Source: Anaspis maculata
Lineage: Eukaryota; Arthropoda; Insecta; Coleoptera; Scraptiidae
DNA length: 64,000 nt
Reading direction: 5' to 3'
Assembly: GCA_949128115.1 (NCBI GenBank)
Contig: OX421962.1
Span: 44,787,745 to 44,851,744, forward strand
The position numbers were made by a program, and so were the translations under genes. Shown piece after piece: positions 44,747-56,648 of this stretch (its first letter is position 1; each line of letters opens with the position of its first letter). A model generated the notes under the pieces. It saw nothing but the letters and a program-made list of their open reading frames with translations, had not been told where the DNA came from and did no database searches.

Positions 44747-46630
44747 CAGGGGTGGCAGAACCGGGGGGGAGCAAGCCCCCCCTCGCCAATCAAAGTCTTG
44801 AAGGGGGAGGCAATTTTCTGGATAATCAATTTTTCGACGACCGTGTCATAAAGGGGACCTCGATTTCGATCATTCCAAATATGGGAATGGACTACAAACA
44901 GTGACCAAGAAGATTTTTCAAAAGAAATTTTGCGGAAGATCCACAAAATTTCGAGTAAAAAATTATGAAAGTTAGAAAACTACGCGGTGATTTTTAGCGC
45001 CGGGCGGATATGCAACCCCCGAATGAAGTGGAGATGGTACTAAACGAAAGATTAAACACACCAACGGGTCCGGGGAGCAAAATATGGGTAAGCTGAAAAT
45101 AACGCAAAAACAAAAGACAGGGCTGAAAATCGCAAGAAATCGGAAGAAAACCAGTAAAAGACATTGTTTTTGTGACAATACGCAATCAAAACACACCAAC
45201 AGAACCGAGGAGCAGAATAGGGGTGTTGGGCGGAAAGAAGCTAGAGAGAAACGCGTCGTAAAACAAGAAACACGGCAAAAAATAGCTAACAATCGTGAAG
45301 GAAACCATTGAAGGAAGGAATAAATCACACGAGACGGGAAGAAATTCGAGAAAAAAGCAGTCGATTCGTGTGAAAAAGGAATGAAATGCAAGAAAAAAAA
45401 GCAGAAGAGCGTAAAGAATGAATTACAACGCATGGAAAGTATCGCGCAAAAGCATGAAAAGGAAGTAAAGTACGTTTAAAAAGAAGGAATAGAACACAGG
45501 AAACGGAGAGAAAGTCGCGAAAAATAAGTGGTTGACGCGTGTAATATGTCTATTTGCTATTCAATTCATATTGGTGCTTTTTTTTTAATGGCAATAACGT
45601 ACTGCGCTTTGTGGGGCACATACAATTTTACATTCGCGCAAGTGATATAGACAACCAACAGTACAGTTCTTTTCACAGTTGCTTATGTCGAGCCCGTGGA
45701 AGCTCATCAAGAGTTTCGTATTGGCCGCGCCTGACAAAAAAGCTAAAATATCTGGCACGTATTTTGTTTCCTTCTTTACAGCATACACTTTGAGAGGTAC
45801 AACAACCTACAATGAGCAATGTCGCACGCAGCTGTCGGCTAGCTGTTGAACGTTGATAGTTGTGAGTGGAACGTCAATTGTCTAAAACAAACAGCGAGAA
45901 TAGAGTGCTTATACCATCGCGACGAATAAAGAAAGTGGGCCCGTGTTCAAGTGCGAAAATGGAATAGTCAACGTAAGTAAATCGCATTCCTCCGTTCTTC
46001 CGCATTCCGCATTCTTAGATCGACTCAACATTGCATAAGGAAGAGAAGGTTGTGTGAATAGAAAATGTGCGGCTTCGGGTCTCCTTTATGACACGGGCAC
46101 CAATTTCTCTTCATGTTGAAATAAACTGCAAACATTAAAGACAAAAATCTTACGAGTTAACGAGTGTTTAAAATTTGTGAACTTGGCAGGGTTCGAACTA
46201 GGTTGCAACGTAACTTCTCATTAGCTCAAAAAATATGTATGAAAAGTTAATTGCTTGTGATCATTTCTATTTTAATACAATTTGATTCAAACATACAAGG
46301 GGCTATCGTTGATGCATGGTTTAAGTAAGTATATTGATTCAATTTGGATAAAAGGAGATTTTAAATTAAAAACATTATGCATTTTTCTTTTAAATGATGT
46401 GTTTAATCTATATAGCTAGAGGTAGCAGTTTTTTTTATGAGTATCATTTTCTTCCCTATTAAATGCCATGCCGTCCTTAATACTTCCAACTTAAGCTATC
46501 ACAATACCTACTCATAAAAGATGTTCACGCCTTTCTTCCCCAAAAAGTTTGTGCCTGCTCTTTCGCTCGCTCGCACTTTTTTCCCCTCTCACTGGTGCCC
46601 CCCAATAATTATACACTTCCGCCGCCCCTG
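44747..46630. mobile_element. 1.88-kb hAT-type element, CAGGGG(T/C)GGC ends
   Basis: The left end 'caggggtggcagaa' and right end (reverse complement 'caggggcggcggaa') are flanked by 'gttactgt' (44,739-44,746) and 'gttattgt' (46,631-46,638), 7 of 8 identical. G-runs follow both ends. The segment 45,080-45,540 is strongly A/G-rich on the plus strand, with overlapping Lys/Arg/Glu-rich frames on plus and a hydrophobic antisense frame (44,972-45,433) that is only its shadow. No transposase motif is visible. Confidence 0.75.
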
Positions 46631-46638
46631 GTTATTGT

Positions 46639-48397
46639 ACTATTTCACCACTGTAGAAAATGATTCTTCATCAACTTTTTTTACCGTGTAGGAGTAGGTA
46701 CTCTGTCTCAGTGGAAAACTCTGTAAGCACGAAATTTTTGTTCGCTGCGCTTTCTTACAAATTTTGACGTGCGTCGTGCATCCATCAGGCGGTATCTCCC
46801 TAATTTATATTTTTTAAACGACGGCGGATCAGATAGCTTGATGACACTTAATTAAATCGGAAGCGGGGCTCCCACTCGTGGATCATCTTGATAATAATTG
46901 AATCAGGAGGATCAGTGTCAAGTGTGCGCCCTCTTGCGCCTCTTGTGCAGTTATAGCTGATGCGTTGGAATTTTTTTATAAGACCAAGTCTTGACCCTCT
47001 TATCCCTTCAAGTAACGTGAACAACGTAAGCTACCTGGTAATAATTACTAACGGGGGTTACGAAGTGTTTGCACCCTTACACAGCAGCTTTAAAGGCGGC
47101 GCCGGTTCATCATAATCCATTGCACCACCACGTCAAGATCAGAGCAATTTGTCATGGTTTGTCACTGTCAACAACACCTCTGCAATGTGCCCATCACGCG
47201 CTAGTTGTTGACACCATGAGCTTACCTAGTTAGCCAAATCCGACATTATTTGCGTTGGGATATGGAGGGAAATATGGGGAATAACGTCACGAAAAGTGGG
47301 TGCAAATGCAATAACATATAATAGCACCGCCACTTTTCTGAATGAAAGGCCGCACCAAAAACGCGCAGCAGCAGATGTTGATCCATCAACATCAAGAAAA
47401 TAGCTTGCGTAATAACATACGCACGGATGACCCGTTTCTTACTAGAAAAATTCTACACGTGTTTGTGTGAAAAAAAACCGCCAATGAGGCTTGAAATTGG
47501 AGGAATGCATTCACGGGCCGAGGCGTAAAGGACCTAAATTATGCCAAAATTTCCCAATACATTGCGTATTTGTGTGCGCTTTTTACCTCCCAGCCATTAT
47601 CATGGGCCGGCGGCTTGAAAGTATGAATGAAGTGCATCGCGGCACAAAGCAGGAATCATTTACTCGAGTGGAAAAACGTAACAATGGTCCATTCACATCT
47701 GATGGTCGGCTAAGGAGAAGGAGCTATCGCTGTTGTTGCGAGGACTAAACACGTTGTTATAATCCATTATTGATGTTGACCCTTTGTAGAGATGGACGAG
47801 TGGGCCATCAGAATGGGGAAAAGAGCGATGCTTGGAGTCAAAAATTAACCAGCAACCCATACCTTATTATAGTGATGCCAATTCGTTTCTTGGTGTACAT
47901 AGCAGAGCGGGGATGAGAGCGCCATTCCAAGCGCGTAAATTAAGATTTGCAGCCCTTTTTAAGGCGTCAGCAAGTAAAACTTTTAATTCGCCGGCCTTGC
48001 ATCCATAAGCTGATTAGAGCGGAAGAAAAAATTCTTTGCTGCAGGAATTAGGTTAAATACCGATATAAAACTCGAAAGCACTCTACTTAGGGTTACGAAC
48101 ACCCATATCTTTGCAGCCATTTTTGCACAAAGTTTGGACGGAATTTTCTGTTTTCAATCATTCAGTAGAAACGCAACAGTTTCACAACATTCTGTGCCTA
48201 TATATTCACATTGTCCACGTCGAAGCCTACCCGACTCTGCCAATACGAGAAAATACCAATTGAATAATTTGTGATATGTACAAGGAGGTCGCCAGGATTC
48301 AGATAGGGTATTCCATTTGCATTGCATGGATAAGGATGGAGTTGAATTCGTGGAATAAGAAGTTGCGGAATCAATCCCAGCGGCCTTATTCCTTGAC
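46639..48397. other. Unassigned stretch
   Basis: Mixed-composition sequence with no resolvable repeat and no recognisable frame. The 85-codon frame at 47,491-47,748 (+) is unassigned. It is one of the less repetitive parts of the window. Confidence 0.4.
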
Positions 48398-48546
48398 AGA
48401 ACTTTACCATTCAGGATTCTTTCGAAAGCTACAAGAAGGTACTTTGCTTTGAGCCTAAAGAAATTTTCAAAATCCAATTAAAAACAAAACACATTTTGAG
48501 AATCTTCTTGTAGCCTTCGAAAGAAACCTGAATGGTAAATTTCTGA
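48398..48546. repeat. Inverted repeat
   Basis: 'ttaccattcaggattctttc' and 'gaaagctacaagaagg' pair with 'cttcttgtagccttcgaaag' and 'aaacctgaatggtaaa'. The loop is about 60 bp. Confidence 0.72.
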
Positions 48547-48709
48547 CTTGTTAGATTGCATTTTCATATTGACGGACCGATTTTGATGAAACATGGAACG
48601 CACTCGTATCTTACATATATACCTACCTAGATATACTGTTACGGGTTGCGAGGCTCTCGTGCGATTCCAGTGCATTCGGGAGCATACGTATAGTCATTCT
48701 CATATACCT

Positions 48710-48994
48710 GGGGTCCTCGGGGCGTAGGTTCACCTATATTGGCGCCGTCGTCAACCCCAACCCTAGCCAGCCCGATCGATAAGCGCTCCCGGTTAGACAG
48801 CCAATTGAATCAGTGAGTTTAGTCTATGGGAAGACCTGCGCACGAGCTGCGAGTAAAGGGAACCACCTATATGAGAAGGTCTATATAGGCTCCATACCGT
48901 TTGGAAACAGTTGGAGATCCAACATGCGAGTGGAACACATCTGCCCAATTAACCTGACACGCGAAGGTGTTGGACTTTTCGGGAGCCATCGCGA

Positions 48995-49027
<33 letters not shown>
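48710..49027 (+). mobile_element. Probable retroelement 3' end with (AAT)n tail
   Basis: A GC-richer segment with no frame leads directly into an uninterrupted AAT/ATA run (48,996-49,027). That layout is typical of non-LTR or SINE tails. The 5' boundary is estimated and no duplication was found. Confidence 0.4.
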
Positions 49028-49028
<1 letters not shown>

Positions 49029-49263
49029 GGTCTTTTACTAATGGAAAAAACTAATTGAAGGGCGAAGTCTACCTCAGCTATTCCACTTAACCCTTCTACA
49101 AGAAAAACCAATAAAGAACAAAAAGAAGGAAAAGAAAAAACAGGAAAATTATTCAAGTGCACCATGAATATCAAATTAAATTAATTGAACATTCTAACAA
49201 AAATAAATATCGATGATCTTCTGTCTATACACTACTTTATAAAAAATCGTTGTCTATTTTTCG

Positions 49264-49304
49264 ACCAATATATATTTCGAGCTGATGGCGCTCATCTTCA
49301 GGGT
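49264..49304 (-). ncRNA. Hammerhead-ribozyme-like motif (left arm, mirror)
   Basis: Exact reverse complement of the right-arm motif, so an RNA from either strand contains it once as the candidate fold. Confidence 0.28.
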
Positions 49305-49417
49305 TTTTTTGTTTTTAGATTTTTGAAAAAAGTTTCATGTCAGGATGGAAAATAATCAACTGACAATTATTTTCCATCCTGACATGAAACTTTTTTCAAA
49401 AATCTAAAAACAAAAAA

Positions 49418-49458
49418 ACCCTGAAGATGAGCGCCATCAGCTCGAAATATATATTGGT
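49418..49458 (+). ncRNA. Hammerhead-ribozyme-like motif (right arm)
   Basis: CTGAAGA (49,421-49,427) fits the CUGANGA core. GAGC/GCTC (49,429-49,432 and 49,440-49,443) makes a 4-bp stem II with a 7-base loop, then comes GAAA (49,444-49,447), then a very short AT stem III and 'ggt' opposite 'acc' before the core. The weak points are an extra unpaired U between the core and stem II and a stem III of only about 3 bp. Catalysis is therefore doubtful; it may be a decayed or coincidental form of the minimal hammerheads described in Penelope-like elements. Confidence 0.28.
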
Positions 49459-50062
49459 CGAAAAATAGACAACGATTTTTTATAAAGTAGTGTATAGACA
49501 GAAGATCATCGATATTTACTTTAAACACACTACAGACATGGAAGAATTCCTGTGGAGAATTCTAACAAAAGAAAATCCAAAATGAACCACAATATGAGTA
49601 AATCCAAATAACATAATGATAGAACATGAAATGTAAGTGATGCAAATAATCACGTATTACACACATGCACAATTGCACAAGCAGTACATATTACATTTAA
49701 TATGAATAATTAATTAGGCATATATGATACAAGCGTCGGCGTCTTGACCACAAACAGTAAATCAAATAACCAAGAAAGGAAACAGAAACTCAATGAATGG
49801 GCATGCAATGCAGAAGGGTATACAGCAAATACAGGGTGAGTCGTGAGTCATTGATATGGGCGAGCTCAATTACACCTACGTCACTGATGATATCGAAATG
49901 AACCAAACGATTGTTTCGAAATGAAAATAATGAAAGCAGTCATAAACTTCTAAAATATCATTTGGAAGAGCATGATACATGTAAAATTTTGAATTCAGTA
50001 AGATTTAGGAAATAAAAATAGATTTTACTTTCCCGGCCCCCACACCAACATGGAAGGGAAAG

Positions 50063-51015
50063 TATAGACCGAAGAAGTGTGACGTCACAACATGGCAACA
50101 TGGCCGGCGGTTGACATTTTCTGGAGGCCAACGTCAAACGTGACATGACCGTGGGATGCACGGCACGTGGCATGCACTTGACGTTTCTCTGTTTGTGTTT
50201 GTCATGTGTTTGTCAAATTTTTGCGAATGTAAATAACGGAAATGGATATAACAAAAAAGATTCATACTTTGGGCTATATCAGGTGGAGGAAATCAAACTA
50301 TATTGCTATAAACTGAAAACTGCTAACTATAAACTGTGATCCATTGCTCTTTGCCTCTGAGCATCTCATGAACGAGATTGTCGACGGCGATTCTCCTGCC
50401 CAGTTTTTCTTCGAGGTCTTCTCGCTGCCTTGATGGACCGTTACAATGAAAACGAGCGTGTTCCGCGTTGTCCTGACGCTGAGGCTTTTGAGGCTCCCCA
50501 GTATTTCTTTCATCCAACTTTGAACCAAGGCGTTCCACTGCCGTTACCACTGCTCGACGAACTGCTCTCTGGCCTTGTTTCTGCTTTCTGGTTTGCTGGT
50601 GGGCACTCCTAGGCTTGTTTCCTCTAATCACAAGCACCAGGGCGAAGGGTGGGATACCCGAGAGCGCTCGTGCTGCATCATGCGGAACCGTTCTGTAGGC
50701 ACTGGTGATTCTGAGTGCAGCTTTGCGCAGCTCTCTGTCAATGAGTTGGGCTATGTCTGGCCTTTTTGCAACCAAGTTCGCCTGTATGCTCCCTCTGGCT
50801 TGTATGACGCTGGCTGTCTCTTAGGCTGGCAATTTCAGCAATGCTCACTGCCATTTTGCACTGACTTTTGTGACTTTTGTTTTGAACCTCCAGAAAATGT
50901 CATGCCAAACACAACCAAATATAAAAACGTCACGTTCATGTGACGTTGGCCTCCAGAAAATGTCAACCGCCGGCCATGTTGCCATGTTGTGACGTCATCA
51001 CTTCTCCGGTCTATT
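50063..51015. mobile_element. ~0.95-kb inverted-repeat element enclosing a reverse-transcriptase fragment
   Basis: Arms 50,063-50,145 and 50,925-51,015 pair through 'gacgtcacaacatggcaaca', 'tggccggcggttgacatttt' and 'ctggaggccaacgtca'. The middle is coding debris of a non-LTR retrotransposon on the minus strand. No target duplication was resolved. Confidence 0.72.
50323..50820 (-). pseudogene. Non-LTR retrotransposon pol C-terminal fragment
   Basis: The minus-strand frame, open for about 166 codons up to a stop at 50,821-50,823, contains 'ALRITSAYRTVPHDAARALS' and 'GIPPF'. This matches the 'R-SAYRTVS--A--VL-GI-P' segment that follows the RT domain in R1/I/Jockey-group elements. The later 'DNAEHARFHC' and 'DNLVHEMLRGKEQW' match the usual C-terminal 'D-AEH--F-C...N-V--ML-----W' zinc-knuckle region. 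The stretch between them is shorter than usual and the first cysteines of the CCHC are missing, so there is an internal deletion. The catalytic RT domain (FADD) is absent. Confidence 0.72.
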
Positions 51016-51510
51016 GTAATCGTGCAGAGAAAAAGTTTTGAGATTTCGCCGGATATATCCATTTTGAGGTCCCCCAAGACGATTAAGACCATTTCCAGAA
51101 TGATGTCTGTCTGTAGGTGGGTTTGTGTGTGTATGTCTTTCATCTCTCACGATAACTGCCGAACCAATAATCCGATCGACTTGAAATTTGTTATACAGAC
51201 ATTGTTTCAGTGTCATTAGTCATAGTAGTCATTCATTAGTCATAATTTTTGGGTGTCATCTATCAAACAGACTAGAAGTGTCACTATCAACAAATGTCAG
51301 AAGCTATATCTCACGGAATTTGACTTGCGATATGTCATTTGAAAGCCCTTGAAAAACTGTATTCAGCACAGTTGAAAGTATTCCCCTACCTGTTATCTGT
51401 CAACCTATAAAAAATGCCAAAGTCTGAAACTTACCATTTAATTATTCAAAATCTATACGACAGATTCAAACCAAACTCGGCAGGAAGCAACACTACCAAG
51501 AAATCAAATT

Positions 51511-51840
51511 GATGCTGAAGTAAGAGTTCCCCATCGTTCACCAGACGAGCGCTATGAATTTTCAAAGTTTGGCCTGGCCAATTTGAGCAGGGCTTGCCTG
51601 TTTCTCGACTTTTGGCCTATTTATTTTCCGTAGCAACCAAACCGGTACGTTTTTGTTTCATTGACTATCTATGTTGATGCTGAAGTAAGAGTTCCCCATC
51701 GTTCGCCAGACGGGCGCTATGAATTTTCAAAGTTTGGTCTGGCCAATTTGAGCAGGGCTTGCCTGTTCCTCGACTTTTGCCCTATTTATTTTCCTTAGCA
51801 ACCAAACCGGTACGTTTTTGTTTCATTGACGTATCTATGT
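51511..51840. repeat. Tandem duplication, 165-bp unit, two copies
   Basis: 'gatgctgaagtaagagttcc' starts at 51,511 and 51,676. Copies match through 'ccaatttgagcagggcttgc' and 'ccggtacgtttttgtttcat' with a handful of differences. Confidence 0.92.
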
Positions 51841-54800
51841 CAAAGTGACAAAATGGTTATGGGTGCAGGCAGATCTCGGTGTGTTTTCTTGTATCGTTTA
51901 AGACAACAGTGCACCCCTATAATTTGTGTCTTTAAGTATCGTTTTGGGGCTCCGTGAACCCCCTTGTGTTTTCTGCAGCTTGAGGAACTTCAGTATGCCA
52001 ATTTCCTTGACGTGCAAGCCCTAATGTGTGCAGTTCCCTTGTATGATTCGGTACCAGGGCCCCATGTGTCTTCCTGCCGTTCAAGGCCCTGATGCGGCGG
52101 GCCCCCATTTTTGACTTATTATCAGATTTTGCCGTTTCAGGCCAAAACGGCGCGGCGCTCTTGTGTCTCCTTGGGTTGGTTGAAGCCCTATAGGCTCCCT
52201 GGTGTCTACGGGTGTCTCTTGGAGCCCCATGAAGGCCCCCTCTCGCTTTTTTACTTTTCATAACTATTGTGTCGTCAGGTGTGGTTCGAACCTAACCTCC
52301 TGATGGGCTCGAAGCCTCATTTCACACGTAACTTAGGGGCCCTGAATTGCAGTTTATTAGAACTCTGCCCCAAGTTTTCAATCGGTGAACTGATTTTTAA
52401 CAGTAAATTTTAAACAATAGGTAATTGGTTCTTGAATATTTTCCAACCATTTTTCGTTCAATTCTCCGTGGAGGTTCTACAGCGCCTGAGTGGCGCCTGG
52501 AAACTCCTTGAATCGCAGTGCTTTATTGTGATGTGTGTATGCAAGTTAGTTTTTCTGGATGGTCGCTCGACATGGTCGATTTTTCCGTTGATTTCACAAT
52601 AATTCGATATGTGATCGTGCAAATTGAACTGTTCTGCCAACAATGTATGGTTGCAGAATGCCGTTGCTCGGCTTGTCTGCCCAAGCTCTAAATTGAAGAT
52701 ATAAGGTTATAATTTGACACACAGATGCAGTGAAAGTTCTCAATCAAGTTTGTGTAATTTCATCATCATGTCCATAGCAGAAACAAAAAATTTAATAAGG
52801 AACTAGCATTGCATTCTTGAGATATCATAACAGTCAGCTTAGTGCTACCTTTTGAATTATCCCATTATCTTGGAAAACTAACCTAACCTGTGACTTGTTC
52901 TGTAGGCCCAACAATGGATGCAGGATGCTCGCTAAAGCGCTAAACTCACTAGAATTTTTTCATCAATATCCAAATCAAATCCTTCCCTCCCCGAAGGGAC
53001 AATTCGATCGAAATCATTGCTGACGTCTCTGGATACCGCCGGGAAAGTTTTGTGTTGCCCCACAACAGATTTTTAGAATACTCCCAAAACAACTATATCA
53101 CATGCCTGTTGCTAGCCAGTCGCATTTTCAGAGATAATTTTTTTTCGTAATATGTACTAAAACAAACTCAATAATAATAATAATAATAATAGTAATAATG
53201 GTATTTTATTTCTATCTAGTAAAATGTACAGTTGAAATGAATGGCGTAGACTCTGGTCCAGCGAATAGTGCTAAGCTCAAGATAATAACGAGCTCACCGA
53301 ATCAACAAAAAGAAATTACCGAACGAAAAATGTCTAATGTATCCCCGGTCTGACCGGTCTCCCCTACTTATCAAAACTATTGCAGGAACAGAACTTTGCG
53401 ATGGAAGGTTTGCTTGACGACCATTTTCTCCAATAGGTAAAGACCACCCTGCTTCCGCGTATTCTTCCCTAACCACCACATTTTCATTCGAACGGATCCG
53501 CATGAGAGGCTTTTTATATTTTCTGATCCTTAATGATAGACCATCTCGTGTTGTTGCTGTTGTGTTTTTGTTATAACACTATAAAGAGGCTTGAATGCAT
53601 TCATTGACGGAATACCCGAAAGCAAAAGCAAATTTCTGCATCACGTAACGTGAATCGATATACTGCCATGATATGCCTTTCTCGATGCGATCCCGGCGTA
53701 TGTTTCTCGAATCAAATCAGACGTATAACTGGTAGATAACCATCAGGCAAATATCCACAGCCGGCACGGCAGCAAAGGATTGAGTCCTGAATCCAGAGCT
53801 TCATCGCACGTCGGGGGTAATTGAGAACTGAGCAGGGCAATTCGTCCTATAACTCGATATTATCATTCCTCCCCTCAGCCGGAGGCCAATCAGTCGTATT
53901 TCGAGATGAGGAAACGAGTGGAGAGCGTTTTTCACCACTGCTTTTCCTCCGCGATTTAAAATCTGTAAAAGGCATCCGATCAATGAGCAAGCCGCTTAAT
54001 TACCTTTGGCGCTGTTTTTTTGTAATTATCCGAACTATCGAGTTTTTGGCCGGAGCCGACATGTACGAAATCTTTGTACCTGCAGCAGCTCTTGGAAACT
54101 TTCCATTAAATGCGATAAAATGCATAGCATACATATAGCTACTAGCTAAACTTGAAGTAGCTTCAAACTACCTTGCAAAACTTTAGACTATAACTTAACT
54201 ATACGTTATTTATCATGAGCTTGAATCACATCTCGATCGAATAAACCATGGATGAATAAACTTAATTGGACTCCTGCTAGAGTTTTCATATCAGGTATGA
54301 GTAACTTGATTATATTGTCACAGTATAAGTACCTGACTATACCTACCGCCTACCGCAACCGTGCTAGTACTATACCTACGCAAAAAGCAGAAATTTTTTT
54401 ACTCCTTGGATCACTCTACGTAACTACAAAAATGAAAAGAAAAAATATTTTTTCGTCAAACAAGATCAAGCGTAGGTTCAATGTGGGTAGGCATCCCAAA
54501 AGCTTATTATTTGATTATTCTTAGGAAATTCTCAACATTAATTAATTGCCCCCCAACGCAATTCTTTTATTGCGAGCATTTAATAAATTGCCGTCGTTTT
54601 CCATAATGAAAAATTTGAAAGGCAAATGTTACACCCTGCGACACCACGACGACGCAACGTGAATTTTACTATAGTTTCGTCGAGTTTTGACGGGGTGCAA
54701 GCCTGATGACGAAAAAAATAATTTGCCTGCTTCGCGCGGTTTGCGCGCTCGCGGTTTGTTTGGACGAACAGCTCTTAATTACATTTTGAACTTTCGGCAA

Positions 54801-56648
54801 AGGAAATGAGGCAAATCAAGAGTGTCACATGGAACAGATGTAAGTACAAAGTCCTTTATTTTCGAACTGAGGTGATTGCGCGAAATTCATGCCTTTCTGC
54901 CTTATATTCACCCGCGTACCACCCTTTGCACCGTGCCGCAAATTAATTACCTCTCAGTTGTTCTGAGATCTTACATACAGGGTGATAGATTTAATCCTAC
55001 TAAATATAATGGAACGTTATTAATAATTGCTCAGGCAGATAATAAGCAATCGACTTCTGCGACGCCAAACTCTTGAATTTTATTTATGTGTTGAAAACGC
55101 ACCCAGCTCTCAACTATCAAAGCTCACTTGACAGGCGTTGATAAATTATGCCATATTTATGAAGAAAATCAAGAATGGGCTACACTTCTCCGCCCCATGG
55201 TCCTGCTCACGTGTACCTTTAGAGATGACATTTTACGCTACATTGCCGATCGTATTCATAACCCAATAACACATCCCGAATATACCCTGAATAGATACAA
55301 CCCTATTGTTGAATTCTGCTGGATCAAATTTGAACGAAGAGCCAAGAGCCCAAATGGGAATCACATAAAATAAAAAAAGCAATGTAAATACAATTTTTTT
55401 TTTATTTGTTCCTATTCACGTAGGCCTTTGTTCGTTCTTGATTAGGTGCGTATACACAAAATTGTGATTTACGCGCGTTCCGTATCCAAACTGCAGCCAA
55501 GTCGCGCAGCTGAAGACAATTACGACGTAATTGTTGAAGAGAGAGGACCCCATCTGTAGGCAGCGCCGAAGCTTGAAAGCTAATTTATTTATGAACATCG
55601 GATTCGACATACGTGGCCATTACGAAGCGTAATTTACATACCTGTATGCAAATAGTATTCTACTGGGCGGGATGAAAACAAGGGGCTTCGCAACGAACAC
55701 CTGAAATAACTTCGTAATTCAGACCGCCAGTATAGGTATAAGTATGACTAGGAGATATCGCGAACTTTGTGCTCATACATCTCGCTAGCAAGTAGAGAAC
55801 ACGAAAATCGCGTAACACCCACGCTTAATTTAATAAGTCTCTCGCTTATGCAGTGTTGTGCTCGGTTCCATCAACAAAGATTATACCACGAATTCGTGGA
55901 AATCAAATAAGACACGTCATATACAGGGTCTTCTGAAGTTAATTATGTTAGAGTCGATAAAGCGTCAAAGAGTGATAAGACCTACCTGCAAAAGGTCATA
56001 TCAGAAACGCATTATAACGGAGATAGGTCGTCAAAGTTCAATTTCAAAAAATATCATTTTCTTATAATTTTATATTATTTGTACATTCATCAGTTGCCAA
56101 GAACATGATATGTATAAGATATTATCTACTTTTCATCAGTAGGTAAGTTTTATTGTCAGTAGATACTGAATTTTGTCAAAATAGTCTAGTGACGAAGATA
56201 TTGTTAGAAATCACGACTTCTGTATCAATTTTTTTATTCTACTGGAAATTTTGACAAATTGACCCCATTTTTTTGGATTTTGCGTTCTATTCTGGAGAGG
56301 TAACTGGCACTCTGAAACTATAATATATGATAGGAGACGGCATTTCTGAGATATTTGAGTTTGAATGTTTGATATCGAAAGCTCAACATATTAAGCGCCT
56401 ATCTTAGTCGCTGAGCCATGCAGGATCCAAAAATCACGATTTTGATTTCCACCCTAAAAACCTGACGTGTCATACCTTTTTGGATTCCTCACAACACCAG
56501 TATGAAAATAAGCCATGATACGTTTTCGTATCGAGTAGCTTATGACCATCATCATCTTGAAAAAATCTCGCCAAATGTGTAGTTCTTGTGGTTTGTAATT
56601 TCGTATCACTTCTCCTTGCAAGTTATACATACAACATACAATTACATA
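51841..56648. other. Long unassigned stretch
   Basis: No recognised gene. The 51,930-52,260 part is GC-rich with irregularly repeated 'ccttgtgt' and 'ggggcccc'-like words, and its minus-strand Arg/His-rich frame reflects that composition. An (AAT)n run lies at 53,170-53,199. Isolated CAGGGTG ends without partners are at about 54,979 and 55,925. Frames at 53,821-54,138 and 55,128-55,373 are unrecognised. Confidence 0.4.
53170..53199. repeat. (AAT)n microsatellite
   Basis: AAT/ATA run with one interruption. Confidence 0.9.

Larger units (their letters stand above)
49203..49558. mobile_element. 356-bp element forming a perfect hairpin, 12-bp target duplication
   Basis: Arms 49,204-49,356 and 49,366-49,518 are exact reverse complements (153 of 153 by reading), separated by the 9-base loop 'caactgaca'. 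About 40 bp of non-palindromic sequence follows the right arm (49,519-49,558). The whole is bracketed by exact 'attctaacaaaa' at 49,191-49,202 and 49,559-49,570. The duplication length and asymmetric tail suggest retrotransposition rather than hAT or TA-type transposition. Each arm contains 'cctgaagatgagcgccatca' followed by 'gctcgaaat', a motif resembling terminal repeats of Penelope-like elements, some of which can be arranged in inverted orientation. Lack of any mismatch means very recent origin or gene-conversion. Confidence 0.85.

Noticed and set aside
44972..45433. 153-codon Phe/Leu/Cys/Ser-rich minus-strand frame as a membrane protein
   Set aside because: It is the antisense shadow of a purine-rich low-complexity block inside a hAT element.
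46185..46215. 'tggcagggttcgaact' as an LTR primer-binding site or tRNA
   Set aside because: It starts TGG but no LTR ends directly before it with CA and no tRNA fold forms.
52276..52290. GGTTCGAACC as a pol III B box
   Set aside because: No A box at a suitable distance upstream and no tRNA-like fold; it is a short palindrome.
54979..55930. Palindromic element between the lone CAGGGTG sites at 54,979 and 55,925
   Set aside because: Both ends point the same way and no mirrored arm could be found.
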